From: Knoellia sp. p5-6-4 | GTDB taxonomy: Bacteria; Actinomycetota; Actinomycetes; Actinomycetales; Dermatophilaceae | Assembly (NCBI RefSeq): GCF_029222705.1 | Contig: NZ_JARGZF010000001.1 | Coordinates: 306,437-370,436, forward strand | DNA length: 64,000 bases | Reading direction: 5' to 3' | In this document: piece after piece, positions 17,637-24,988 of the stretch | How the letters are laid out: each line of letters begins with the position of its first letter | Numbering within the stretch: the first letter of the stretch is position 1 | Made by a program: the position numbers and the translations under genes | Notes under the pieces: model-generated | Told to the model about the DNA's origin: nothing | Database searches by the model: none | Seen by the model: only the letters and a program-made list of their open reading frames with translations

Positions 17637-18812
17637 GTGGCGAACACCCGTGGCGAGCGCGCGATCCTCGACGCCGCAAGCACCCCGATGCACCCCCTCG
17701 CGCGCGACACCCTCATGGCCGCACTCGACGCCGGCTGGGCCGATCCACGGCGCCTCCACGCGGAGGGTCGCGCTGCCCGCCGGCTGCTGGACCAGGCGAC
17801 CGAGGTGCTGGCCTGGGGCCTTCGCGTCCGTCCCTCCGAGCTCTCCTTCGCCCCGTCCGGCTCGGCCGCCGTGCGGTTGGCCGTCGACGGGGTGCTGCAC
17901 AGCGCGCGCCGCCGCGGCTCACGACTGGTCGCCACCGCGGTGGAGCACTCCGCCGTGCTGGCCCCCGCGCGCTACCGTGCCGCGCAGGCGCAGGACGAGA
18001 CGCTCCTCGCCGAGGTGCCCGTCGACCACGCCGGCCGGGTCGACGTCGACGCGCTGGCCGCCGCCCTGGACGCGCCGGGCACGGTCGCCGCCGCGGTGCA
18101 GCACGCCAACGGCGAGGTCGGCACCCTTCAGCCGCTGGCCGCCGCGCTCGAGCGGTGCCGGGCCGCGGGCACACCGCTCGTCGTGGACGCCCAGTCGTCG
18201 CTGGGCCGGGTGCCGTCCCCGGACACCTTCGACGTGCTCGCCGGTGACGCGCAGTCGTGGGGTGGTCCAGGCGGCCTGGGCGTGCTGGCCGTGCCCGAGC
18301 GCACGCGCTGGGCACTGCCCGGTCCCTCCGGCGAGCCGGGATACGGCCGCAGCGGGCACGTGCCCTGGGTGCCTCTCGCGCTGGCTGCCGCGGAGGCCTG
18401 GCAGCAGACCGGTGCGGCCCTGGACGAGGAGACGACCCTGGCCCGAGCCCTGGTGGACCGGGTGCGCGCCACCGCCGCTGCCGTGCCCGACGTCGAGGTC
18501 GTGGGCGATCCCGATGAGCGGCTCCCGCACGTCGTCACGTTCAGCGCGCTGTACGTCGACGGGGAGGCCCTCGTGCACGAGTTCGACCGGCGGGGCTTCG
18601 CGATCGCCTCGGGGTCGGCCTGCACGGCGAGCACGTTGGAACCGAGCCACGTGCTGGCGGCGATGGGGGTGCTGACCCACGGCAACGTGCGGCTCACCCT
18701 GCCGCTCGCGTCGGTCTCCCCCGCTCGCGCCGAACACGTCGAGCGGTTCTGCGCAGCGCTTCCCGAGGTCATCGCCTCGGTGCGCGCCCAGCTCGGCGCG
18801 GAACACCTGTGA
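17637..18812 (+). CDS. NifS/IscS-like fold-type I protein lacking any lysine
   Basis: The 391-residue sequence follows cysteine desulfurases. It has the small-domain start LDAASTPMHPLARD, VEHSAVLAP (the His that stacks on PLP), HANGEVGTLQP, VDAQSSLGRVP, and the catalytic-cysteine loop SGSACTAST. The PLP-lysine region, normally (S/A)xHKxxGPKG, reads GDAQSWGGPGGLG: the His and Lys are Gln and Ser. I find no lysine anywhere in the protein, so it cannot form the usual internal aldimine. It overlaps the next gene, a TusA-type sulfur carrier, by 4 bases. It could be a sulfur-accepting partner that uses only the cysteine, or a PLP-free paralogue. Annotation as an active desulfurase would be misleading. 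Confidence 0.8.
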   Translation: MANTRGERAILDAASTPMHPLARDTLMAALDAGWADPRRLHAEGRAARRLLDQATEVLAWGLRVRPSELSFAPSGSAAVRLAVDGVLHSARRRGSRLVATAVEHSAVLAPARYRAAQAQDETLLAEVPVDHAGRVDVDALAAALDAPGTVAAAVQHANGEVGTLQPLAAALERCRAAGTPLVVDAQSSLGRVPSPDTFDVLAGDAQSWGGPGGLGVLAVPERTRWALPGPSGEPGYGRSGHVPWVPLALAAAEAWQQTGAALDEETTLARALVDRVRATAAAVPDVEVVGDPDERLPHVVTFSALYVDGEALVHEFDRRGFAIASGSACTASTLEPSHVLAAMGVLTHGNVRLTLPLASVSPARAEHVERFCAALPEVIASVRAQLGAEHL

Positions 18813-19114
18813 GGGATGACCCGGTGGACGGTGGCGCGGCCGAACCACCGGAGGCGGCCACCGTCGTCGACGCCCGGGGCCTGCGCTGCCCCCTGCCCGT
18901 GATCCGGCTGGCCCAGGCCGCCCGGGGACTGCCCGCGGGGTCGCTGCTGGAGCTGTGGGCCACCGACCCCGCCGCCCGGGCCGACGTCCCGGCGTGGTGC
19001 CGCATGCGCGGGCACGAGCTGGTGCAGGTCGCACAGGCGGCCGGCGCCGGGGCGCCGGGCGCAGAAGGCGGGCACACGGCATACCGGGTCCGCCTGGCGG
19101 ACCCCCGGCACTAG
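18809..19114 (+). CDS. TusA-family sulfur carrier protein
   Basis: About 101 residues. The core RGLRCPLPVIRLAQAARGL is the TusA/SirA active site, where the Cys in CPxP carries a persulfide. The rest (GSLLELWATDPAARADVPAWC, RMRGHELVQV) follows the two-layer sandwich of the family. The GTG overlaps the stop of the NifS-like gene (GTGA), so the two are translationally coupled and probably work together. Some actinobacteria carry the two domains as one annotated product. The stop overlaps that of the convergent aat gene. Confidence 0.85.
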   Translation: MRDDPVDGGAAEPPEAATVVDARGLRCPLPVIRLAQAARGLPAGSLLELWATDPAARADVPAWCRMRGHELVQVAQAAGAGAPGAEGGHTAYRVRLADPRH

Positions 19115-19803
19115 TCCTCGTTGGCCCCGATGCGGACCTGCGGCACCTGCAGCGCGCGCTCGAGGCGACGCAGGTACTGCTCGCGCGGCATGTCCTCGAT
19201 GCCCAGGGTGCGCAGGTGGTCGGTGGCCCACTGCACGTCGATGACGCGGTCGGGGTGGCCGTCGGCGAAGAAGAAGCCGGTCAGCGCCACCAGCGCCGCC
19301 TTGGAGGCGTCGGTGACGGAGTGGAACATCGACTCCCCCGCGAACAGGCCGCCGACGGCGACCCCGTACAGCCCTCCGACGAGCTGGTCGTCCTGCCAGG
19401 TCTCGACGCTGTGCGCCCACCCCATCCGGTGCAGCGTCCCGTAGGCGAGGCGGATCTCGCTGGTGATCCACCGGCCCTCCCGGCGCGGGTCGGCACAGCG
19501 CTCCACGACCTCGTCGAAGGCGCAGTCCACGCGGAACTCGAACCGCCGGCAGGACTTGCGCAGCGACCGGCTGACCGAGATGCGGCCCGGCAGCAGCACG
19601 CCGCGCGGGTCCGGCGACCACCACCCCATCGGCCGGGCGCCGTCCTCGCCGAGCCCCATGGGGAACACGCCGCTGCGGTAGGCGGCCAGGAGCGTCCCGG
19701 GTGCCAGGTCGCCGCCCACGCCCACGAGGTCCTCACCCGGGTCGACCTCGGTGAGGTCGAAGTCCCAGGGACTCGCGGCGGGTTCCTGCGGCGGCCAGGG
19801 CAC
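19111..19803 (-). CDS. aat: Leucyl/phenylalanyl-tRNA--protein transferase
   Basis: Adds Leu or Phe from charged tRNA to proteins with N-terminal Arg or Lys, marking them for ClpAP-type degradation (N-degron pathway). Seen: LAAYRSGVFPMG, WWSPDPRGVLLPG, RRFEFRVDCAFDEVVERCA, GRWITSEI, GGLYGVAVGGLFAGESMF and a C-terminal VQWATDHLRTLG. Length 230 is normal. It starts with GTG and lies downstream of adenosine kinase on the same strand, 10 bases from it. Confidence 0.95.
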   Translation of the reverse strand: MPWPPQEPAASPWDFDLTEVDPGEDLVGVGGDLAPGTLLAAYRSGVFPMGLGEDGARPMGWWSPDPRGVLLPGRISVSRSLRKSCRRFEFRVDCAFDEVVERCADPRREGRWITSEIRLAYGTLHRMGWAHSVETWQDDQLVGGLYGVAVGGLFAGESMFHSVTDASKAALVALTGFFFADGHPDRVIDVQWATDHLRTLGIEDMPREQYLRRLERALQVPQVRIGANED

Positions 19804-19813
19804 GCTCAGCTGC

Positions 19814-20800
19814 CTACGGGGCGAGACAGGTGATGTGGGGCTCGATGGCGTCAGCCGAGTCCTGGCCGTAGGCGTCCGCGAGGCGCGCGAGGAAGCGCGC
19901 CTTCCCCAGGGTGTACTCCTGCGTGCCGACCGTCTCCAGGACGTAGGTCGCGAGCATCGACCCGAGCTCCGCGGCGTGCTGGTGGCTCAGGTCGGCGGCC
20001 AGGCCGGTGAGGAACCCGGCCCGGAAGGCGTCGCCCACCCCGGTGGGGTCGAGCCGGCGCACCTCGCGGGCCGCCTTGACCTCGATCGGCTCCTGACCGC
20101 GGGTGGCGATCACCGCGCCGTCCTTGCCCCTCGTGATGACGCGGGTCGTGACGCGGTCGGCGACCTCCTCCGGCGACCAGCCGGTCTTCTGCGAGGTCAG
20201 CGCCGCCTCGTACTCGTTGGTGAGCAGGTAGTCGGCCCCGTCGATGAGCTGGCGGATCGTCTCGCCGTCGGCGAACGCGAGCTGCTGGCTCGGGTCGGCG
20301 GCGAAGGGGATGCCCCGGGTGCGGCACTCCTGCGTGTGGCGCAGCATCGCCTCGGGGTCGTTGGCTCCGATGACGACCAGGTCGAGCCCGCCGACGCGGT
20401 CGGCCACCGGCTGCAGCTCGATCTGGCGCGCCTCGGACATCGCCCCGGCGTAGAAGGTGGCGATCTGGGCCATGTCGTCGTCGGTGGTGCAGACGAAGCG
20501 GGCCGTGTGCCGGGACTCAGAGACGTGCACCGACTCGCAGTCCACGCCGTGCCGCTCGAGCCAGCTGCGGTAGTCGGCGAAGTCCTCCCCCACGGCCCCG
20601 ACGAGGACCGGTCGCTGGCCCAGGTTGGCCATACCGAAGGCGATGTTGGCGGCCACTCCCCCGCGCCTGACCTGCAGGTCCTCGGCGAGGAACGACAGCG
20701 AGACCTTGTCGAGCTGCTCGACGACGAGGGAGTCGGCGAAGCGTCCCTTGAACGTCATCAGGTGGTCGGTGGCAATGGATCCGGTGATGGCGACGCGCAC
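19814..20800 (-). CDS. adoK: Adenosine kinase, PfkB family (mycobacterial AdoK type)
   Basis: A ribokinase-fold sugar kinase. The start VAITGSIATDHLM, the motif KVSLSFLAEDLQVRRGGVA, ICTT-like FVCTTDDDMAQIA, IGANDPEAM, ADPSQQLA and the catalytic DPTGVGDAFRAGFLTG closely resemble M. tuberculosis Rv2202c as I recall it, which phosphorylates adenosine. The Asp in the last motif is the catalytic base. Length 328 fits. The GTG start is 6 bases after a TAGGTT box. The precise substrate (adenosine rather than another nucleoside) is inferred from this resemblance. Confidence 0.85.
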   Translation of the reverse strand: MRVAITGSIATDHLMTFKGRFADSLVVEQLDKVSLSFLAEDLQVRRGGVAANIAFGMANLGQRPVLVGAVGEDFADYRSWLERHGVDCESVHVSESRHTARFVCTTDDDMAQIATFYAGAMSEARQIELQPVADRVGGLDLVVIGANDPEAMLRHTQECRTRGIPFAADPSQQLAFADGETIRQLIDGADYLLTNEYEAALTSQKTGWSPEEVADRVTTRVITRGKDGAVIATRGQEPIEVKAAREVRRLDPTGVGDAFRAGFLTGLAADLSHQHAAELGSMLATYVLETVGTQEYTLGKARFLARLADAYGQDSADAIEPHITCLAP

Positions 20801-20806
20801 ACCCGC

Positions 20807-20812
20807 AACCTA
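20807..20812 (-). promoter_or_regulatory. Leaderless-type -10 box (TAGGTT) for adoK
   Basis: Minus-strand hexamer ending 6 bases before GTG 20800. Confidence 0.5.
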
Positions 20813-20937
20813 CCGCCAAAGCGCGCGGATGCCGCGGGCGCACCTTCCCGTGCCGGGTGGCGGCCAGGGCGACGCCGGGTTCGGCTACCGGCAGGTGTTA
20901 CCTCGTGGTACCGGTGTGTCGACCCGGCCCCCCCACC

Positions 20938-20943
20938 TACGGT
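20938..20943 (+). promoter_or_regulatory. Leaderless-type -10 box (TACGGT)
   Basis: Ends 6 bases before ATG 20950 of the small unknown gene, which supports that gene being real. Confidence 0.45.
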
Positions 20944-20949
20944 CGAGTC

Positions 20950-21144
20950 ATGAGCACCCCCACCGAGTTCCCCACCCCTCGCGAGGGCCTGGACAACGGC
21001 AGCATCACGGAGCTGGCGATCGACGGCAGCGCGGTCGAGGTCGAGGTCGTACGGCCCCGCCCCCTCGGCGGCGCGCACCGCGACATCGAGGTGCCGGACG
21101 ACGCGTCGGCCCTGGTCGAGGGGATGGAGGCCTACGGCGCCTGA
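20950..21144 (+). CDS. Small acidic protein, function unknown
   Basis: A 64-residue frame beginning MSTPTEFPTPREGLDNG, with alternating short strands (ELAIDGSAVEVEVVRP) and an acidic end. No signal peptide or membrane segment. I do not recognise it. Support comes from the promoter box with correct spacing and a strong hairpin directly after the stop. It lies alone on the + strand between adoK and erpA (both -). Confidence 0.6.
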   Translation: MSTPTEFPTPREGLDNGSITELAIDGSAVEVEVVRPRPLGGAHRDIEVPDDASALVEGMEAYGA

Positions 21145-21152
21145 CCGCAGCA

Positions 21153-21194
21153 CGTCGAAGGCCTCGCACCGGTGCCGGTGCGAGGCCTTCGACG
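21153..21194. terminator. Long perfect hairpin between small gene and erpA
   Basis: An 18-bp stem (21153-21170 with 21177-21194) and a 6-base loop. No U-run on either side. It is suited to stopping convergent transcripts from both sides. Confidence 0.7.
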
Positions 21195-21224
21195 TGATCG
21201 GGCGCCGGGTCGGCGCCGGCCGGC

Positions 21225-21605
21225 TCAGCTGAAGCTGTCGCCGCAGGCGCAGGAGCTGCCCGCGTTGGGGTTGTCGATCGTGAAGCCCTGCTTCTCGATG
21301 GTGTCGGCGAAGTCGATCGTCGCACCCTCGAGGTACGGCGAGCTCATCCGGTCGACGACGACCTCGACACCGCCGAAGTCGCGCACGAGGTCTCCGTCGA
21401 GGGTGCGCTCGTCGAAGTAGAGCTGGTAGATCAGGCCGGAGCAGCCGCCGGGCTGCACGCCCACGCGCAGGCGCAGGTCGTCGCGGCCCTCCTGCTCGAG
21501 GAGCGACTTCACCTTGTCGGCGGCGACGTCGGTCAGGATGACGCCGTGGGCAGGTGCCTCGGTCGTGGCGTCCGCGGCGACCGGGGTCTGGTCCTGAACA
21601 CTCAT
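21225..21605 (-). CDS. erpA: A-type iron-sulfur carrier (ErpA/HesB family)
   Basis: Accepts and delivers Fe-S clusters. The three conserved cysteines are present: one in PGGCSGLIYQLYFD and the C-terminal pair in SSCACGDSF. The 126-residue length includes a short N-terminal tail. GAAGGA lies about 9 bases before the ATG. Likely clients in this window are LipA and NadA, both 4Fe-4S enzymes (inference). Confidence 0.92.
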   Translation of the reverse strand: MSVQDQTPVAADATTEAPAHGVILTDVAADKVKSLLEQEGRDDLRLRVGVQPGGCSGLIYQLYFDERTLDGDLVRDFGGVEVVVDRMSSPYLEGATIDFADTIEKQGFTIDNPNAGSSCACGDSFS

Positions 21606-21665
21606 CGGGTTGCGTCCTTCATGTCGTCGGCGTTGAGTCTGCGTGCATGCAAACCCGCGGTCTGC

Positions 21666-21678
21666 GGGAATTGTTCCC
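21666..21678. promoter_or_regulatory. Inverted repeat upstream of erpA
   Basis: GGGAA-TTG-TTCCC, extended imperfectly to GCGGGAA and TTCCCCGC. It lies about 60 bases upstream of the erpA start, where an operator could sit. AT-rich centres like this are rare here. No regulator is identified. Confidence 0.3.
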
Positions 21679-21702
21679 CGCGCTGCCTAGGGTACGTCGT
21701 CC

Positions 21703-22872
21703 TCAGCGCTGGGGTGACCAGGTGGCCGCCACCCGGGCTGCACGGGCCGCCAGGGTGCCCACCGGGTCTGCCACCGCCGCCTCGACCTCCTCGGGGGTCT
21801 CGGCCACGGCATACGTGCCGGAAAGGCCGAGCGTCATGGCCTCACGGCGCCCGACCAGGGTCTGTCCGGCGATGACGACCGCTGGAGTGGCCGCCTCGAG
21901 CGCGGCCCGGGCGACGCCGGCGACGACCTTGCCACGCAGGCTCTGCCAGTCGAAGCTGCCCTCCCCCGTCACGACGAGGTCGGCGGCGCCGATCACCTCC
22001 GGCAGGCCGACGGCACGGACCACCTCGTCGACGCCGCTGACCCGGCGCCCGCCGAGCAGCATCAGCCCGTAGCCCAGCCCTCCGGCAGCACCGGCCCCGG
22101 GCTCGCGGTCGAGGCGGCGCGCCTGGCCGGTGATCAGGTCCGGCACCTCCGGCAGCGTGCGGCGCACCACCTCGGTGAAGCGGCCGAGGGCTGCCTCGAG
22201 CGCCTGGGCGACCTGCGGCGAGGCGCCCTTCTGCGGGGCGTAGACGGCCGAGGCGCCGTGGAAGCCCAGCAGGGGCGAGTCCACGTCGGTGGCGACGAGC
22301 AGCTCGATGCCGGCGAAGCGCTGACGCACCACCTCGAGGCCGTGCAGCGCGCCGTCGTCGAGGTCGGCGAGCGCGAGTCCGCCACGGGCCAGCGCGCTGG
22401 CGCTGCCGGCCCCCAGGCTGGCGAGCATGCCCGCGCCGCCGTCGTTGGTGCCGCTGCCCCCGAGGCCCACGACGACACGTTCGGCGCCCTCGCGCAGGGC
22501 GGCGTCGAGCAGCTGTCCCACGCCCCAGGTGCTCGTGACGGCCGGGTTGCGCTCGTCCGCCTCCAGCAGGTGCAGCCCCGCCGCCTGGGCGGACTCGATG
22601 TAGGCGGTGGGCACGCCGTCGTCGGCCTCGCGGACGAGCAGGGCGGCCGGCACCTCGCGCCCGAGTGGGTCAGCGGCCGTCGTGAGCACGGTCCGGGACT
22701 CGCGAAGGGCGGTCGCGAGGACGTCGATGAAGCCCGGCCCGCCGTCGGAGAGGGGCATCAGCGTCAGCAGGTCGTGTGGCGCAGACCGCCGCCAGCCCTC
22801 GGCCATGGCCTCCGCCGCCTGCGTCGCGGTGAGGGTGCCGGTGAAGGAGTCCGGCGCGATGAGCACGTGCAC
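21703..22872 (-). CDS. Glycerate kinase (GlxK family)
   Basis: Phosphorylates glycerate. Family signatures are IAPDSFTGTLTATQAAEA at the start, LSDGGPGFIDVL, GLGGSGTNDGGAGML, GAAGGLGYGL and VVTGEGSFDWQSLRGKVV. Length 389 is normal. The GTG follows a TACAGT box by 7 bases. It lies between erpA and the helicase gene on the same strand, matching Rv2205c in the mycobacterial order as I recall it. Confidence 0.92.
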   Translation of the reverse strand: MHVLIAPDSFTGTLTATQAAEAMAEGWRRSAPHDLLTLMPLSDGGPGFIDVLATALRESRTVLTTAADPLGREVPAALLVREADDGVPTAYIESAQAAGLHLLEADERNPAVTSTWGVGQLLDAALREGAERVVVGLGGSGTNDGGAGMLASLGAGSASALARGGLALADLDDGALHGLEVVRQRFAGIELLVATDVDSPLLGFHGASAVYAPQKGASPQVAQALEAALGRFTEVVRRTLPEVPDLITGQARRLDREPGAGAAGGLGYGLMLLGGRRVSGVDEVVRAVGLPEVIGAADLVVTGEGSFDWQSLRGKVVAGVARAALEAATPAVVIAGQTLVGRREAMTLGLSGTYAVAETPEEVEAAVADPVGTLAARAARVAATWSPQR

Positions 22873-22879
22873 GAATCGG

Positions 22880-22885
22880 ACTGTA
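22880..22885 (-). promoter_or_regulatory. Leaderless-type -10 box (TACAGT) for glycerate kinase
   Basis: Minus-strand hexamer ending 7 bases before GTG 22872, inside the short gap after the helicase stop. Confidence 0.5.
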
Positions 22886-22902
22886 CTCGCGGGGGGCCGC
22901 CG

Positions 22903-24456
22903 TCAGCGGCCGCCCCGGGAACCGGCGCGCGAGCGGGTCGAGAAGGCGGCGGCGCCACCGCCGCCGCCCCGGCTGCCGCCCGAGGGGCGTGCGCGCTCGC
23001 CGCCCCCCGACCCGGGGGTGGAGGTGCTGTATGCCGTGGTCGAGCCGCTGCGCGCGGCTCCCCCGCCGCTGCGGGCGCGCCCGGACCGGCCGGGCTGCTG
23101 GGCCTGGCCCTGCTTGGCGCGGCCCGTCTGGCTGGCCTGGCCCTGCTTGGCGCGGCCCGTCTGGCTGGCCTGGCCCTGCTTGGCGCGGCCCGTCTGGCTG
23201 GCCTGGCCCTGCTTGGCCCGGCCCTGCTTCGGCTGACCCTGCTTGGCCTGGCCGTCGCCCTGGTCGAAGACGATGCCCCCGGGGAAGCTGCGGTGGCCGG
23301 GTGCGACCTCGAGCAGCAACGGGTGCGAGGCGTCGAGGCGCGTGGTGGTGGGGCGGATCCCCGCCTTGCGGGTCAGGTCGCGCACGTCGGCGACCTGATC
23401 GGCCGTCATGAGGGTCACGACCGTGCCGGCCGCCCCGGCGCGGGCGGTGCGGCCCGAGCGGTGCAGGTAGGCCTTGTGCTCGACCGGCGGGTCCGCGTGC
23501 ACGACGAGCCCAACGTCGTCGACGTGGATGCCGCGGGCGGCGATGTCCGTGGCGACGAGCGTGGTGGCCGTGCCCCCGTGGAAGGCGTCGAGGTTGCGCG
23601 TGCGGGCGTTCTGGCTCAGGTTGCCGTGCAGTTCGACCGCGGGCACGCCCGAGGAGTTGAGCTGCTTGGCCAGCTTCTTGGCACCGTGCTTGGTGCGGGT
23701 GAAGACCACGGTCCGGCCGGGAGCCGCGGCCAGGTCCAGCAGCACGGGGAGCCGGTCGTCCTTGTGCACGTGGAAGACGTGGTGCGCCATCGTCGCGACG
23801 GGCGACTGCGCCGAGTCCGCCTCGTGGGTCACCGGGTCGGTCAGGAAGCGCTTGACCAGGACGTTGACGCCCGCGTCGAGGGTGGCGGAGAACAGCATCC
23901 GCTGGCCGGTGCGCGGCGTGCGCTCCAGGATGCGGCGCACCCCGGGCAGGAAGCCGAGATCGGCCATGTGGTCAGCCTCGTCGAGCACGGTCACCTCGAT
24001 GCTGTCGAGGCTGACATGCCCCTGCCCGATCAGGTCCTCGAGACGGCCGGGGCAGGCGACGACGACGTCGACACCCCGACGCAGCGCGCTGACCTGGGGG
24101 TTCTGGCCGACGCCGCCGAAGACGGTCTGGCTGGTGAGCCCGAGCGGGCGGGCCAGGGGGGCCAGGGCGGTGTCGATCTGGAGGGCCAGCTCGCGGGTGG
24201 GGGCGAGGACGAGCGCCCGGGGGCGCTGCGAGCGGCGCGGGGTGCCGCTCGCGGCCAGGCGGGCCAGCAGCGGCAGGAGGAAGGCGTAGGTCTTGCCCGA
24301 GCCGGTGCGCCCGCGGCCGAGCACGTCACGGCCGGACAGGGAGTCCGGCAGGGTGGCCGCCTGGATGGGGGTGGGCACGGTGATGCCTGAGGCCGCAAGC
24401 ACGTCGGTCAGCGCGGCAGGCACGCCGAGGTGGGCAAAGGTGGTGTCAGCAGACAC
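22903..24456 (-). CDS. DEAD-box RNA helicase with repeat-rich basic tail
   Basis: ATP-dependent RNA unwinding. Motifs in order: a Q-motif (PTPIQAATLP), GRTGSGKT, PTRELALQ, CPGRLEDLI, VLDEADHM, FSATL, and HRSGRTARAG. After about residue 390 the tail is low-complexity: KQGQ repeats, then Gly/Ser/Arg-rich RGG-like sequence, probably a disordered RNA-binding region. I chose GTG 24456 (VSADTTFAHLG) with GGGAG 8 bases upstream; the frame continues to 24501. Cold-shock or ribosome-assembly roles are common for this family but not shown here. Confidence 0.9.
   Translation of the reverse strand: MSADTTFAHLGVPAALTDVLAASGITVPTPIQAATLPDSLSGRDVLGRGRTGSGKTYAFLLPLLARLAASGTPRRSQRPRALVLAPTRELALQIDTALAPLARPLGLTSQTVFGGVGQNPQVSALRRGVDVVVACPGRLEDLIGQGHVSLDSIEVTVLDEADHMADLGFLPGVRRILERTPRTGQRMLFSATLDAGVNVLVKRFLTDPVTHEADSAQSPVATMAHHVFHVHKDDRLPVLLDLAAAPGRTVVFTRTKHGAKKLAKQLNSSGVPAVELHGNLSQNARTRNLDAFHGGTATTLVATDIAARGIHVDDVGLVVHADPPVEHKAYLHRSGRTARAGAAGTVVTLMTADQVADVRDLTRKAGIRPTTTRLDASHPLLLEVAPGHRSFPGGIVFDQGDGQAKQGQPKQGRAKQGQASQTGRAKQGQASQTGRAKQGQASQTGRAKQGQAQQPGRSGRARSGGGAARSGSTTAYSTSTPGSGGGERARPSGGSRGGGGGAAAFSTRSRAGSRGGR
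23101..23217. repeat. 33-bp tandem repeat in the helicase tail
   Basis: Three identical 33-bp units at 23101-23133, 23134-23166 and 23167-23199, plus 18 bases of a fourth. They encode copies of an 11-residue unit (RAKQGQASQTG). Perfect DNA identity points to recent slippage or recombination, so copy number may vary among strains. Confidence 0.9.
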
Positions 24457-24690
24457 AGGGGTACTCCCGAGGTTGTGCTCTCGAACAGAGCTGCTCACCA
24501 ACAGATGAGCGCGGGTCGTTCTGCCCGGCGCGAGCCGTCACGGGTCGCGGCGCATGAGCATCGACATGAGAAGGCGGCCCGAGGCAGAACGGAGCGGACC
24601 GCGTGCCACCCACCCTACCGCGGCGCCGACAGACGCGCTGACCACGGCACCGATCTATGAGAACCCGGGCGAATGGCGCACACTGGACTG

Positions 24691-24915
24691 ATGCGCCCCC
24701 GACAGAAACAGCCCGACCGGCCCCGCCCCGCCAACAGCCCGTTCCGCTCCGAGGCGACACCCATCCACCCGGAGTACGCCGTCGACGACCGGGTCACCCA
24801 CGACCGCCACGGACTCGGCCGCGTGGTGCGTGTCGACGGCGACCGGGTCAACGTGCGCTTCGGCTCCCAGACGGTGAGCGTGGCCGTCTCCAGCCCGCGC
24901 CTGCACCCGCTCTGA
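24691..24915 (+). CDS. Small basic protein with CarD/Tudor-like strand motif
   Basis: A 74-residue protein with a basic, proline-rich start (MRPRQKQPDRPRPAN) and a C-terminal half VDDRVTHDRHGLGRVVRVDG, then RVNVRFGSQTVSV. The pattern V-x-H-x-x-x-G-x-G-x-V resembles the small SH3/Tudor-like modules in CarD, UvrD tails and RapA. It may bind RNA polymerase or nucleic acid. ATG 24691 or the in-frame ATG 24673 is possible. It stands between the helicase (-) and nadA (+). Confidence 0.65.
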   Translation: MRPRQKQPDRPRPANSPFRSEATPIHPEYAVDDRVTHDRHGLGRVVRVDGDRVNVRFGSQTVSVAVSSPRLHPL

Positions 24916-24988
24916 GCACGGGGCCGGAGGCGTCCACGGGTATCCCCGGGCGGCAGACCGGCGCCACGGGGTGTGACACGATTCCACC

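Noticed and set aside
23101-23217. Possible CRISPR-like repeats
   Set aside because: The units are contiguous with no spacers, and stay in frame inside a helicase gene.
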